A DNA stretch of 64,000 nt from Pectobacterium brasiliense (lineage in GTDB: Bacteria; Pseudomonadota; Gammaproteobacteria; Enterobacterales; Enterobacteriaceae), in assembly GCF_013449685.1 (NCBI RefSeq), contig NZ_JACDSF010000033.1, positions 183 to 64,182 of the forward strand. Direction: 5' to 3'. The position numbers were made by a program, and so were the translations under genes. Position 1 is the stretch's first letter; each line of letters opens with the position of its first letter. Shown here one piece after another: positions 10,057 through 20,882 of this stretch. The notes beneath the pieces were generated by a model, which searched no databases, had not been told where the DNA came from, and saw only the letters and a program-made list of their open reading frames with translations.

Positions 10057-10179
10057 ATTTTCCGTGAGTTCCTCGCTCATAAAATCGAGAAAGCAGGTAA
10101 TGCGCACCGCTAGCTGACTATTGCGATAATACACCGCGTGACTTTCATAAACGAATCTACCCGCCGTCGGTGAAGCATT
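10048..10179 (-). pseudogene. C-terminal relic of a LysR-type regulator
   Basis: On the minus strand, from about 10179 to the stop at 10048-10050, the frame reads ...GRFVYESHAVYYRNSQLAVR then ITCFLDFMSEEL and a stop. The pattern (aliphatic/aromatic strand, V-Y-Y-R-N-S, V-R-x-x-x-F-L-D-F) matches the last 40 residues of LysR-type transcriptional regulators, where YPSRRHLSxKVRxFIDFL is typical. There is no start codon, no helix-turn-helix and no room for the rest of the gene, since parE ends at 10190. I read it as the surviving 3' end of a regulator, inferred from pattern only. Confidence 0.5.
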
Positions 10180-10189
10180 TAACCGAGCG

Positions 10190-12121
<1,932 letters not shown>

Positions 12122-12171
12122 TTAACGAACCGCTTTCGGCGCTTCGTTTTTCAATGCCTATGTGTGGTGAT

Positions 12172-12753
12172 TCAGTCTGTCGTGAGCCCTAAAAAATTCA
12201 CAATCGGTGCGAAAAAGTGCTCAAATCCGACAAAGGCATGATTGCCCCCTGACTCCACAGTTTGACGGCAGGCCGTGTAATACGCGACTGCCTGACGATA
12301 GTCCAGAACTTCATCCCCTGTCTGCAACAGCAGCCAGAGCAAATCCGGCGATTCCAGTCGGTCAACCTGCATGACCTTCAGATCGTAAACGTGCCGAGAC
12401 TCTAGCACATATTTTTCACCGGTGTAGGGGTTCTGATATTCGCCCAGATGGTCCAGCAACAGTTCAAACGGCTTCACCGCAGGGTTCACCACCACGGCAG
12501 GCAGCATAAAACACTGGGATAGCCAGGTGGCATAATAACCACCGAGGGAAGAGCCAACAATGCCCACCGGACGACCGGCCCGCTCCATAATCAGCGACTC
12601 CATCATCTCGGCCGCTTCCGACGGATACGGTGGAAGCTGGGGAATCACCATGTCAATTTCAGGGTGCCGCTCTGCCAGCCACGTTTGCAGAGCCGTCGCT
12701 TTTGCCGACTGTGGCGTACTGTTGAAGCCGTGCAGATAAAGAAGCGTTGGCAT
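12172..12753 (-). CDS. yqiA: Esterase YqiA (alpha/beta-hydrolase fold)
   Basis: Small cytosolic esterase of the UPF0227 alpha/beta-hydrolase family (193 residues, E. coli also 193); E. coli YqiA hydrolyses short-chain acyl-CoA and ester substrates in vitro. The nucleophile elbow is [10 protein letters not shown] (about residues 65-74), preceded by [14 protein letters not shown] as the oxyanion-side loop; the catalytic His is probably in [10 protein letters not shown] near residue 172. Its ATG overlaps the cpdA stop (TAATG-type, one base), indicating translational coupling inside the nudF-parE operon. Physiological substrate unknown. Confidence 0.9.
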   Translation of the reverse strand: MPTLLYLHGFNSTPQSAKATALQTWLAERHPEIDMVIPQLPPYPSEAAEMMESLIMERAGRPVGIVGSSLGGYYATWLSQCFMLPAVVVNPAVKPFELLLDHLGEYQNPYTGEKYVLESRHVYDLKVMQVDRLESPDLLWLLLQTGDEVLDYRQAVAYYTACRQTVESGGNHAFVGFEHFFAPIVNFLGLTTD

Positions 12754-13580
12754 TAGTAACCGTCCGAATCCATGTCAGGCAGGAATTCGCTGCCTGACAG
12801 ACGATAGACCTCGGTTTCCAGACGGCCATCTGGCAGCAGGTCCAGATAGCGCCAGCCCGGCGCCACGTCATCAATGGTGAAGTTAGTGCAGTGCGGTTTG
12901 AACTGTACGCAGGTCGACGGCGTGGCCAGCAAGCGGCGGCCGTGCCAGTCAAAATCCATCTCCTGATGAATATGGCCACACAGCACGGTGTTCACCTGTG
13001 GATAGCGATCCAACACCGCAGACAGATTATGTGCGTTGCGCAAGCTATGCTGATCGAGCCAGGTACAGCCAGAAGGATGCGGATGATGGTGCAGCAGCAG
13101 CAGCGTAAAGCGATCGGGCTGACTTTTCAGACTGCGCTCCAGCCATTCAAGCTGGTATTCGCTCAGCTCGCCGTGTGGGACGCCAAATACCTGACTGTCC
13201 AACAGGATGATTTGCCACTTGTCGCCCAGCAGCACATGCTTGGACGGCGCAATACCGGCGTCAGCCAGCGCATCGACCATCGCCGGCTGGAAATCGTGGT
13301 TACCCGGAAGCCATACGCAAGGTGCAGGGATCTGCGCAATCCCGCGTGAGAAATGGTGGTAGGCTTGCAGCGTGTGATCCTGTGCCAAATCGCCCGTCGC
13401 GACGATCAAATCAAACGCATCCTGCCGAGCCTTGATGGCATTCAGCACAGCGTGATAGCTACGATAGGTGTTGATACCCAGCAAGGTTTCATGCTCGCCC
13501 GCAAAAAGATGGGTATCTGTTATTTGTAAAATCCTGACTCTGGCGCCACTCGCCACAGGCAGTGTCAACAGGCTTTCCAA
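12753..13580 (-). CDS. cpdA: 3',5'-cyclic-AMP phosphodiesterase
   Basis: Cytosolic metallophosphoesterase hydrolysing cAMP to 5'-AMP, so it tunes CRP signalling. The 275 residues match E. coli. The five calcineurin-like metal motifs are present in order: DTHLF (about 22), GDLAQD (about 63), GNHDF (about 93), HHHPHP (about 163) and GHIHQE (about 204). Translationally coupled to yqiA downstream. Between its start and yqiB lies an 87-base palindromic repeat (13611-13697). Confidence 0.95.
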   Translation of the reverse strand: MESLLTLPVASGARVRILQITDTHLFAGEHETLLGINTYRSYHAVLNAIKARQDAFDLIVATGDLAQDHTLQAYHHFSRGIAQIPAPCVWLPGNHDFQPAMVDALADAGIAPSKHVLLGDKWQIILLDSQVFGVPHGELSEYQLEWLERSLKSQPDRFTLLLLHHHPHPSGCTWLDQHSLRNAHNLSAVLDRYPQVNTVLCGHIHQEMDFDWHGRRLLATPSTCVQFKPHCTNFTIDDVAPGWRYLDLLPDGRLETEVYRLSGSEFLPDMDSDGY

Positions 13581-13610
13581 ATGGTGTCCTTGGTTACGTA
13601 AATCTGTCTC

Positions 13611-13697
13611 TACCCGTCATCTTTCAAATTGCAGAATACGCTGCTTTCCCTTGTTGGCTCGACTGTCGCCGTCCTGCGTCTTGAAATCTATTGGGTA
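13611..13697. repeat. Intergenic palindromic repeat, short variant, overlapping the yqiB stop
   Basis: TACCCGTCATCTTTCAA at the left end is an imperfect inverted copy of TTGAAATCTATTGGGTA at the right end (reverse complement TACCCAATAGATTTCAA). Inside, read on the minus strand, GCAGGACGGCGAC and AGCCAAC recur. The same building blocks (GCAGGAAGGCGGC, AGCCAACG, and TTGAAGTATGACGG at the end) occur in the longer element at 57107-57234, so the two look like members of one repeat superfamily. The right arm supplies the last codons and TAG stop of yqiB. Confidence 0.65.
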
Positions 13698-14119
13698 TCA
13701 AAAACCGGTATCGACATCGAACCATACGCCAAACAATACTTTAGCCAATCAGCAAGAAACTGATTAATTTGATGCTTTTCATCACGTTGATGTAACTTCT
13801 TATTCGGATAATCATAACGTGCTTTGAAACGAAAGATCTGCTGGCTGGCACACACTTCCGCAACCAACGCATCATGATACAACCTAACGCTCATCATTGG
13901 CAGGCTCCAGTAGCTGACAGTGGGCGCTGTCTGCTTAATTTCCACCAATGAGGTATAGCGAGTAGACTCAAGAATCGTCAGTTGATAGACCGCATTATTG
14001 ACGTGATAAACCGCGATTTCACCGACTTCATCAATTTTTGGCAACAAACGCCGCAATTGCATGAAGTTGGTTTCACATAGCCTCATCATGGCAGGGAAAT
14101 CCGGAGTATAACGTTTCAT
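13688..14119 (-). CDS. yqiB: DUF1249 protein YqiB
   Basis: Conserved gammaproteobacterial protein of unknown function (DUF1249), 143 residues against 140 in E. coli. The start at 14119 ([12 protein letters not shown]) was chosen over an in-frame ATG seven codons upstream because homologues start with MKRYTPDFP and it avoids a 17-base overlap with nudF. The protein has no visible signal or membrane segment. Its last residues (FDTQ) and TAG stop are encoded by the right arm of the palindromic repeat at 13611-13697, so the C-terminus probably changed when the element inserted. Second gene of the nudF-parE operon. Confidence 0.9.
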   Translation of the reverse strand: MKRYTPDFPAMMRLCETNFMQLRRLLPKIDEVGEIAVYHVNNAVYQLTILESTRYTSLVEIKQTAPTVSYWSLPMMSVRLYHDALVAEVCASQQIFRFKARYDYPNKKLHQRDEKHQINQFLADWLKYCLAYGSMSIPVFDTQ

Positions 14120-14123
14120 AAAT

Positions 14124-14756
14124 TCAATCCACCCACTCACGTTTCAGTTCTTCATGGTGCAACGCCAACCATTGCAAGGCAATGACAGACGCGGCGTTAT
14201 CAACGATGCCTTCTTCAACCCATTGATAACTTTGTTGACGGCTCACCACATGTACGCGGATATCTTCATTCTCTTCCGCCAGACCGTGAATCCCTTTCGC
14301 CGTAAGTGTATCCACCTCGCCCACCATCACTGCCATACGCTCGCTGGTGCCGCCGGGACTCGCAAGATAGTTGATTATCGCTCGGCAACGGCCAACCCTT
14401 AATCCGGCTTCTTCCTCTGCTTCGCGCCGCGCCACCTCTTCGTGGCTTTCTCCTGGCTCAATCATGCCAGCCACCAGCTCAAACAGCCAGGGAGATGCAC
14501 TGGTGTCATAGGCCGCAATACGAATCTGTTCGATTAATACCACTTCATCACGTACCGGATCGTAAGGCAGTAACACCACGGCATGGCCACGTTCGAAGAT
14601 CTCACGGCTGACCTCATCGCTCATGCCGCCATTAAACAGGCGATGACGGAAACGGTAACGCTCCAGCGAAAAAAAACCGTCGTACAACGTTTCGCGTGCA
14701 ATAATTTCTACATCATCTTTGGTGAAAGTAACCGGACCGGATACGGAAGACGCCAT
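14124..14756 (-). CDS. nudF: ADP-ribose pyrophosphatase
   Basis: Cytosolic Nudix hydrolase splitting ADP-ribose to AMP and ribose 5-phosphate; in E. coli it also affects glycogen metabolism by hydrolysing ADP-glucose. 210 residues (E. coli 209). The Nudix box is intact: [20 protein letters not shown] followed by AGL (about residues 96-118), with the REAEEE metal-binding glutamates. First gene of nudF-yqiB-cpdA-yqiA-parE, divergent from tolC across a 337-base region. Confidence 0.95.
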   Translation of the reverse strand: MASSVSGPVTFTKDDVEIIARETLYDGFFSLERYRFRHRLFNGGMSDEVSREIFERGHAVVLLPYDPVRDEVVLIEQIRIAAYDTSASPWLFELVAGMIEPGESHEEVARREAEEEAGLRVGRCRAIINYLASPGGTSERMAVMVGEVDTLTAKGIHGLAEENEDIRVHVVSRQQSYQWVEEGIVDNAASVIALQWLALHHEELKREWVD

Positions 14757-15093
14757 AGCTTTACTCCTGTAACAAGTATTAATGGAATCCGGTATTGTAT
14801 GGTGGAATCCGCTGTCATTATACTCATCATTGTTTTTGAACGTTTGTTAGGCGTGGCATCGGCCAAGTGAGGGGGGGTCTCACCCATCGCATCACTTTTC
14901 GGTGCCTGACTGAACAGCAAAACGCCGCACTGAATCATCCAACAGGTCAATTTACCTGACCTTGTGGGCATATTCCGCTGAAAGATGGCACGTTCAGCTA
15001 CCTTATCCTATTGGCAGATTCTGATAGAATCGACAATTATTCGTCTACAGACAGCGCTACCATAGCGAGATTGCTGCACAACAAGGAATGCAA
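14757..15093. other. Divergent nudF/tolC promoter region
   Basis: Carries promoters of the nudF operon (leftward) and tolC (rightward). The tolC extended -10 is listed separately. GCACTGAATCATCC (about 14927-14940) resembles half of a MarA/SoxS/Rob box, but its second half deviates, so I do not call it. No gene is seen. Confidence 0.4.
15022..15030 (+). promoter_or_regulatory. Extended -10 element of tolC
   Basis: TGATAGAAT fits the extended -10 pattern TGnTATAAT with one mismatch in the hexamer. It lies 64 bases before the chosen tolC ATG. The -35 is poor, as expected for an extended -10 promoter. As I recall, E. coli tolC has a similar TGCTAGAAT element. Confidence 0.5.
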
Positions 15094-16485
15094 ATGAAGA
15101 AATTGCTCCCTCTTCTGATTGGTCTGAGCCTGGGCGGTTTTAGCGCCATGAGTCAGGCGGAAAACCTGTTACAAGTCTACCAACAGGCAAAAAGCACCAA
15201 CCCTGATTTACGCAGCTCTGCGGCAACCCGCGACGCCGCGTTTGAAAAAATTAACGAATCACGTAGCCCGTTACTGCCGCAGTTAGGAATCAACGCCGGT
15301 TATACGTATAACAAAGGTTACCGTGACAGCAATGGCGTCAACAACAACGAGAAAAGCGCGACATTGCAGTTAACCCAGACGCTGTTCGACATGTCCAAAT
15401 GGCGTGCGCTGACGTTGCAGGAAAAACAAGCGGGTATTGAAGACGTTACCTATCAGACCGCTCAGCAAAACCTGATGCTGAACACGGCAACCGCCTATTT
15501 CAACGTTCTGCGTGCCATTGACTCGCTGTCTTACATCAATGCGCAGAAGCAGGCGATTTATCGCCAGTTGGATCAGACAACACAGCGCTTCAACGTGGGT
15601 CTGGTTGCGATTACCGACGTCCAGAACGCCCGGGCACAGTATGACAGCGTGCTGGCAAATGAAGTGCTGACCCGTAATACGCTGGATAACGCGCTGGAAT
15701 CACTGCGTCAGATCACCGGCAATTTCTACCCACAACTGGCCAGTCTGAACATCGAGCGTTTCTCTACCCAGAAACCTGAAGCGGTTAATAACCTGCTGAA
15801 AGAAGCGGAAAATCGCAACCTGAATCTGTTGTCCGCACGTTTGAGCCAGGATTTGGCGCGTGAGCAGATTCGTTCAGCAGAAACGGGCTATATGCCGACG
15901 TTGGATCTCACCGCATCAACGGGCGTGAGTGATACTCGTTACTCCGGTTCACGGACGAATAGCGGCAACTTCAATGACACTGACGCAGGGCAACACCGAG
16001 TGGGCATTAACTTCACTCTGCCACTGTATAGCGGTGGCGCGACCAATTCTCAGGTGAAGCAAGCGCAGCACAGCTATGTTAGCTCGAGTGAACTGCTGGA
16101 AAGCGCACACCGTTCTGTCATCCAAACGGTACGTTCATCGTTTAACAATATTTCCGCGTCTATCAGCAGCATCAACGCTTACAAACAGGCTGAAGTGTCT
16201 GCACAAAGCTCTCTAGATGCAATGGAAGCCGGTTATCAGGTGGGTACGCGCACCATCGTTGATGTACTGGATGCCACCACTACGCTGTATAATGCCAAAC
16301 AGCAGCTCTCTAGCGCTCGTTATGATTACCTGATCAATCAGTTAAACATCAAATCCGCGCAAGGGACGCTGAATGAAGCCGATCTGCAGGCACTGAATGC
16401 ATCACTGGGCCAGCCGGTATCCACCACGCCAGCCGTAACCGACAACACCGCTCCGCAGGCCACTACCGCCTCGGCGCAGCGTTAA
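15094..16485 (+). CDS. tolC: Outer-membrane channel TolC
   Basis: Trimeric outer-membrane/periplasmic duct used by AcrAB-type efflux pumps and type I secretion systems; in soft-rot bacteria it also exports proteases. 463 residues with an N-terminal signal peptide (MKKLLPLLIGLSLGGFSAMSQA). The two OEP repeats are seen as Leu/Ala/Gln-rich helical halves, each with a strand turn, for example GYTYNKGYRDSNG and its counterpart TGVSDTRYSG. The ATG at 15094 is preferred to one at 15088 because AAGGA ends 6 bases before it and homologues begin MKKLLP. The Ser/Thr/Ala/Pro-rich C-terminal tail is variable in this family. ygiB and ygiC follow as in E. coli. Confidence 0.96.
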   Translation: MKKLLPLLIGLSLGGFSAMSQAENLLQVYQQAKSTNPDLRSSAATRDAAFEKINESRSPLLPQLGINAGYTYNKGYRDSNGVNNNEKSATLQLTQTLFDMSKWRALTLQEKQAGIEDVTYQTAQQNLMLNTATAYFNVLRAIDSLSYINAQKQAIYRQLDQTTQRFNVGLVAITDVQNARAQYDSVLANEVLTRNTLDNALESLRQITGNFYPQLASLNIERFSTQKPEAVNNLLKEAENRNLNLLSARLSQDLAREQIRSAETGYMPTLDLTASTGVSDTRYSGSRTNSGNFNDTDAGQHRVGINFTLPLYSGGATNSQVKQAQHSYVSSSELLESAHRSVIQTVRSSFNNISASISSINAYKQAEVSAQSSLDAMEAGYQVGTRTIVDVLDATTTLYNAKQQLSSARYDYLINQLNIKSAQGTLNEADLQALNASLGQPVSTTPAVTDNTAPQATTASAQR

Positions 16486-16516
16486 TCGATAGCCGCGTTT
16501 ACACGCATCAAATACA

Positions 16517-16538
16517 GGGGAACCACGGTTCCCCTTTT
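16517..16538 (+). terminator. Terminator downstream of tolC
   Basis: GGGGAACC (16517-16524) pairs with GGTTCCCC (16527-16534), followed by TTTT. It sits 31 bases after the tolC stop, so ygiBC may be transcribed partly by read-through and partly from their own promoter. Confidence 0.75.
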
Positions 16539-16754
16539 CATACCTATGTCTTTTCCACAAAATAGCGCGACAGCACCAGAACACAGGAACCACCTTCTTT
16601 CGCTATAAAGCGAAACGTTGCACAACAGAATGTATAGCAACGTAAAGACACCTTCCGTTACACCTATTGCCGCTTTAAATTCAAGCAGCGTTCCCCTATT
16701 CTTAGGCACACTTATTGGTTATTGGCCGTGATGCTTTGCTCTGGGATAAACACG

Positions 16755-17429
16755 ATGAAACGTACAAAAAATATTAATCAGGAAACGTTCCGCAAGGAAT
16801 GGCGGACGCACCGTCTTGCGCCTGTTGCTTTGGCCGTCAGCGCCGTATTTTTCCTCGCGGGCTGCGAGCAAACTGATGAAACCGTCTCCCTCTACCAGAA
16901 TGCGGATGATTGTTCTTCCGCTAACCCGTCCATGGCTGCCCAGTGCACCACTGCATACAATAATGCGTTAAAAGAAGCAGAAAAAACGGCACCGAAATAC
17001 GCAACGAAAGAAGACTGCGTAGCAGAATTCGGCGAAGCGCAGTGTACTCAAACGCCTGCACCAGCACAGGCTGGTATGGCAGCAGAATCTCAGCAGGGCG
17101 GCGGTATGTCCTGGATGCCGTTGATGGCCGGCTACATGATGGGCCGAATGATGGGTGGCGGTGCCGGTTTCGCACAGCAGCCGCTGTTCAGTCCAAAAAC
17201 ACCAGCCAGCCCGGCCAATGGCCAGTTCGTTGATGCCGCTGGTAAAAACTACGGCAACGCGACAACAGGCCGCACGATGACCGTGCCGAAAACCGCTCTG
17301 GCACCGAAGCCTGCAACGACCTCAACCATCACGCGTGGTGGCTTTGGTGAAACCGTCGCGAAGCAAAACAGCATGCAGCGCAGCAGCGCCAGTTCAAGTT
17401 CCAGCGCTTCCCGTAGCATGGGCGGCTGA
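16755..17429 (+). CDS. ygiB: DUF1190 lipoprotein-like protein YgiB
   Basis: Conserved protein of unknown function (DUF1190), 224 residues, close to E. coli YgiB. The start at 16755 ([12 protein letters not shown]) matches homologues; an upstream ATG adds 11 unlikely residues. A hydrophobic segment ending in FFLAGC (Cys 37) looks like a lipoprotein lipobox, although the pre-region is long and basic. The C-terminal half is Gly/Met-rich ([14 protein letters not shown]) and ends in a Ser-rich tail. It forms an operon with ygiC, 11 bases downstream, after tolC. Confidence 0.88.
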   Translation: MKRTKNINQETFRKEWRTHRLAPVALAVSAVFFLAGCEQTDETVSLYQNADDCSSANPSMAAQCTTAYNNALKEAEKTAPKYATKEDCVAEFGEAQCTQTPAPAQAGMAAESQQGGGMSWMPLMAGYMMGRMMGGGAGFAQQPLFSPKTPASPANGQFVDAAGKNYGNATTGRTMTVPKTALAPKPATTSTITRGGFGETVAKQNSMQRSSASSSSSASRSMGG

Positions 17430-17440
17430 GGACGTATTAG

Positions 17441-18601
17441 ATGAAGCGGATAGATATTACAGCGCGTCCTGACTGGCAGGAAAAAGCCACCGAATTTGGT
17501 TTTCGTTTCCACACCATGTATGGCGAGCCCTACTGGAGCGAAGAGGCTTACTACCAGTTCACGCTGGCTCAGATCGAAGAGCTGGAAGAAGCCACCGCCG
17601 AGCTGCACCAGATGTGTCTGCAGGTGGTGGAAAAAGTCGTCAACAGCGACGCGCTGCTCGCCAAATTCCGTATTCCCAAACACACCTGGGAATTCGTCAG
17701 ACATTCATGGCGCACCAATCAGCCTTCGCTGTATTCACGCCTCGATCTGGCGTATGACGGCAAATCTCCAGCCAAGCTGCTGGAGAACAATGCGGATACG
17801 CCGACATCGCTGTACGAAGCGGCCTTTTTCCAGTGGCTCTGGCTGGAAGATCAAATCAACGCCGGAAACCTGCCGCAGAATTCAGACCAGTACAACAGCA
17901 TTCAGGAAAAGCTGATCGAACGCTTTGAAGAGCTAAAGCTCAATCACGGCTTCGGCCTGCTGCACTTCGCCTGCTGTCAAGATACGGAAGAAGATCGCGG
18001 CACGGTGCAATACCTTCAAGATTGCGCGCTGGAAGCCGGTCTGCCGAGCGAGTTTCTGTACATTGAGGAAATTGGCCTCGGTGAGAAAGGCCAGTTTACC
18101 GACCCTGAAAATCAGGTAATTGGTAATCTGTTCAAGCTGTATCCGTGGGAGTTCATGCTGCGCGAGATGTTTTCCACCAAGCTGGAAGATGCCGGCGTGC
18201 GCTGGCTGGAACCGGCCTGGAAAAGCATTATTTCCAATAAAGCGTTGCTGCCAATGCTGTGGGAAATGTTCCCAAACCACCCCAACCTGCTTCCTGCCTA
18301 TTTCGCAGAAGATGAACACCCTGAACTAGACAGCTACGTCATTAAGCCGCTGTTTTCACGCGAAGGGGCGAACATCCAGATCGTCGAAAATGGCAAAGAG
18401 ATTGCGTCAGCCGATGGCCCTTACGGCGAAGAAGGGATGATCGTCCAGCAGTACCATCAACTGCCAAAATTCGGCGACAGCTACACGCTGATTGGTAGCT
18501 GGCTGGTAAACGATCAACCTTGTGGTATCGGCGTACGTGAAGATCGCGCACTGATCACTCAGGATCTCTCGCGCTTCTATCCGCATACCATTCTGGATTA
18601 A
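17441..18601 (+). CDS. ygiC: Glutathionylspermidine synthase-like ATP-grasp protein YgiC
   Basis: ATP-grasp family protein related to the synthetase half of glutathionylspermidine synthase (GSP_synth domain), 386 residues as in E. coli. E. coli YgiC lacks clear glutathionylspermidine synthetase activity, so its substrate is unknown. Visible features are [20 protein letters not shown] (about 110-130), which supplies metal and ATP ligands, [13 protein letters not shown] (about 302-314) and the [14 protein letters not shown] lid region. Co-transcribed with ygiB. Confidence 0.92.
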   Translation: MKRIDITARPDWQEKATEFGFRFHTMYGEPYWSEEAYYQFTLAQIEELEEATAELHQMCLQVVEKVVNSDALLAKFRIPKHTWEFVRHSWRTNQPSLYSRLDLAYDGKSPAKLLENNADTPTSLYEAAFFQWLWLEDQINAGNLPQNSDQYNSIQEKLIERFEELKLNHGFGLLHFACCQDTEEDRGTVQYLQDCALEAGLPSEFLYIEEIGLGEKGQFTDPENQVIGNLFKLYPWEFMLREMFSTKLEDAGVRWLEPAWKSIISNKALLPMLWEMFPNHPNLLPAYFAEDEHPELDSYVIKPLFSREGANIQIVENGKEIASADGPYGEEGMIVQQYHQLPKFGDSYTLIGSWLVNDQPCGIGVREDRALITQDLSRFYPHTILD

Positions 18602-18618
18602 GCCGCAAAATTGAAACT

Positions 18619-18648
18619 AATAAGGCACGGTTTTCACCGTGCCTTATT
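18619..18648. terminator. Bidirectional terminator between ygiC and ygiD
   Basis: Perfect 12-base stem AATAAGGCACGG (18619-18630) / CCGTGCCTTATT (18637-18648) with loop TTTTCA. It serves two convergent genes. Confidence 0.85.
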
Positions 18649-18670
18649 CATTACTGACGCCAAAAGCGGA

Positions 18671-19462
18671 TTACCCCACCTGTACCGACAACATACTCAG
18701 CGAACCCATTTCAAGCCCATCGACAGGAATGCCGATCGCCTCTTTACCGTCCCAGCTTCCCAGCACATAGAGCAGCGGGAAATAGTGATCGGGTGTTGGG
18801 TTGGATAATGCGGCACCATCATGCTGCATAAAATTAACCAGCGGATGGTCGTCGCCCTGATAAGTCAGGTTATCACGCACAAATTGATTGAACGAAATGG
18901 CCCACGGATACGGCTCAGCGTCGCCATCCCATTTCACCATCCGCAGGTTATGCACGACGTTGCCACTCGCCACAATCATGAAGCCTTCATCACGCAGGGC
19001 TGCCAGCTTGCGCCCTAATTCGTAGTGATACGCGGCAGGCTGCGTACCGTCCACGCTCAGTTGCACAACGGGAATATCCGCATCGGGATACATCTTGATC
19101 AGTACGCCCCAGGAGCCGTGATCCAAACCCCATTGGCTTTGATCGGCGGTAACGGGATACGGTGCCAACACCTGTTGGATCCTCGCCGCCAATTCAGGCG
19201 AACCGGGTGCCGGATACTGGGTATCAAACAGCGCCTGCGGGAAGCCGCCAAAATCATGGATGGTGCGCGGGTTTTCCATCGCCGTCACAGCCGTACCACG
19301 GGTATACCAGTGGGCAGAAACCGCGATAATCGCCTTCGGACGCGGCAGCGTCTCACCCAGCGTTTGCCATGCCTGCGTATACACATTGTTTTCCAACACG
19401 TTCATCGGGCTACCGTGGCCGAGGAACAGTGCAGGCATCCGGGAAGTGTTGTTCATAGTCAT
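18671..19462 (-). CDS. ygiD: 4,5-DOPA-extradiol-dioxygenase family protein YgiD
   Basis: Zinc/iron-dependent member of the LigB extradiol dioxygenase family. E. coli YgiD cleaves L-DOPA to betalamic acid-type products in vitro; its physiological role is unknown. 263 residues. Metal-ligand histidines are visible in FLGHGSPMN (about 13-21), SAHWYTRG (about 50-57) and GSGNVVHNLR-type IVASGNVVHNLR (about 166-177). Convergent with ygiC. Confidence 0.92.
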   Translation of the reverse strand: MTMNNTSRMPALFLGHGSPMNVLENNVYTQAWQTLGETLPRPKAIIAVSAHWYTRGTAVTAMENPRTIHDFGGFPQALFDTQYPAPGSPELAARIQQVLAPYPVTADQSQWGLDHGSWGVLIKMYPDADIPVVQLSVDGTQPAAYHYELGRKLAALRDEGFMIVASGNVVHNLRMVKWDGDAEPYPWAISFNQFVRDNLTYQGDDHPLVNFMQHDGAALSNPTPDHYFPLLYVLGSWDGKEAIGIPVDGLEMGSLSMLSVQVG

Positions 19463-19634
19463 ATCCTCTGAAAGATGTCAGCGAGCGTGCAGCCGCACGC
19501 GATGGCCTTACTTTACGCGCTTTATGACACAGAAAAAGTCAGAGTTATGTGATGGAGAACATCAATTAATTTGAAAGGTATGACACGCGGCAAGAAAAAC
19601 TACCGACAAGGGATGGAACTCGCAAAAGACCAGA

Positions 19635-19922
19635 TTAAGCAGAGCGACCTTTCGTATCAGAATAAATCTGGCTACCTTCGCGCTTTCCAACTCCCATAAC
19701 CATCACAGTAATGGTCTCATCCTGAACCAAATACACCAGCCTGTAGCCAGCGGACTTCAGTTTAATTTTATACTGGTCTTTACGGCCATGAAGCTGGGCT
19801 GAAGGAACACGAGGATTTTCCAAACGCTCAACCAGCTTTTTCTTGAACTGCTCACGGACAGGATGCCCTAGCTTTTTCCATTCCTTCATTGCAGAAGGCA
19901 CAAATTTTAACTTATAGGTCAT
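19635..19922 (-). CDS. RelE/StbE-family type II toxin
   Basis: Predicted translation-dependent mRNA interferase of the RelE superfamily, 95 residues. The compact fold is visible: YKLKFVPSAMKEWKKL (first strand and helix), then YKIKLKSAGYRLVYLVQDETI with the basic Lys/Arg residues expected for catalysis (about 50-70) and VMVMGVGKREGSQIYSD at the C-terminus. Its start overlaps the antitoxin stop by 11 bases, so translation is probably coupled. Closest in character to StbE of plasmid and chromosomal stbDE modules. Activity cannot be shown from sequence. Confidence 0.88.
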   Translation of the reverse strand: MTYKLKFVPSAMKEWKKLGHPVREQFKKKLVERLENPRVPSAQLHGRKDQYKIKLKSAGYRLVYLVQDETITVMVMGVGKREGSQIYSDTKGRSA

Positions 19923-20166
19923 CGAGCGAAATCTCTTCCGCGTCAGCTAGCTCTGACATCCGATCATCAACGGTACGCCCCAGCTCTGCATCTTCAGCCA
20001 ATTCCATTAAATAAGCGAATACGGCAGGAGGCACACAGTAGAACGCCGGCTCATTCCGGTTCAGTATAGCGATAGTTTCACCTTCAGCAGCCCGTACCGT
20101 CCCCATCGGGTCACGTTTCAACTCAGTAATACTGGCGGCTGTGTTAGTTAGGATGTTGAAAGCCAT
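19912..20166 (-). CDS. StbD/Phd-type antitoxin
   Basis: Antitoxin of the Phd/YefM (StbD) family, 84 residues. It binds the toxin with its acidic C-terminus (DDRMSELADAEEISLDDL) and DNA with its N-terminal Phd fold (FNILTNTAASITELKRDPMG). The start MAFNILTNTA at 20166 matches family members; an ATG at 20178 in frame would add four residues. Conditional autoregulation is likely: an imperfect 36-base palindrome (20211-20246) lies directly upstream. The module sits between ygiD and the rnpB 3' repeats. Confidence 0.88.
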   Translation of the reverse strand: MAFNILTNTAASITELKRDPMGTVRAAEGETIAILNRNEPAFYCVPPAVFAYLMELAEDAELGRTVDDRMSELADAEEISLDDL

Positions 20167-20210
20167 AATTTCATTCACTCAATTCAGTTAGTCAAAAGCG
20201 ACTTAAACAC

Positions 20211-20246
20211 ACTAATAATAGCACTTTTAAAAGCACTTATTATAGT
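20211..20246 (-). promoter_or_regulatory. Palindromic operator candidate of the stbDE-type module
   Basis: An imperfect palindrome centred near 20228 on CTTTTAAAAG, with flanks TAATAATAG and CTTATTATAG. GCACTT also occurs as a direct repeat (20221-20226 and 20233-20238). It is 45 bases upstream of the antitoxin ATG, where toxin-antitoxin complexes normally bind to repress their own promoter. The TATTAT within it could serve as part of the -10. Confidence 0.55.
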
Positions 20247-20340
20247 ATCTCCTAAGCATCACTTCACACTGGCCGTTAAGCCGCTTTCTTTCATCAAAAG
20301 CGTCGTGGACAGTCATTCATCTTACCTGCCCCCATAAAGC

Positions 20341-20364
20341 AAAACCCCGCCGAAGCGAGGTTTT
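20341..20364 (-). terminator. Second rnpB-repeat terminator (T2)
   Basis: AAAACCCCGCC-gaagc-GAGGTTTT, the same hairpin as T1 but with one stem mismatch (GAGG instead of GGGG). It lies exactly 109 bases further from rnpB. Confidence 0.8.
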
Positions 20365-20449
20365 ATGATGAAGGGCGTTGACCGTTAAGCCGCTTTCTTT
20401 CATAAAAAGCGTCGTGGACAGTCATTCATCTTGCCTGCACCCATAAAGC

Positions 20450-20473
20450 AAAACCCCGCCGAAGCGGGGTTTT
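20450..20473 (-). terminator. Primary rnpB terminator (T1)
   Basis: AAAACCCCGC (20450-20459) pairs with GCGGGGTTTT (20464-20473) around a CGAA loop; on the minus strand it ends in TTTT. It lies about 9 bases beyond the mature RNase P RNA 3' end. Confidence 0.9.
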
Positions 20474-20481
20474 ATGATGAA

Positions 20482-20857
<376 letters not shown>

Positions 20858-20882
20858 GGCGCGGATGATAGGGCAAATCGCC

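Noticed and set aside
14927-14945. Possible MarA/SoxS/Rob box upstream of tolC
   Set aside because: Only the GCAC half fits; the remaining conserved positions deviate, so it cannot be supported by eye.
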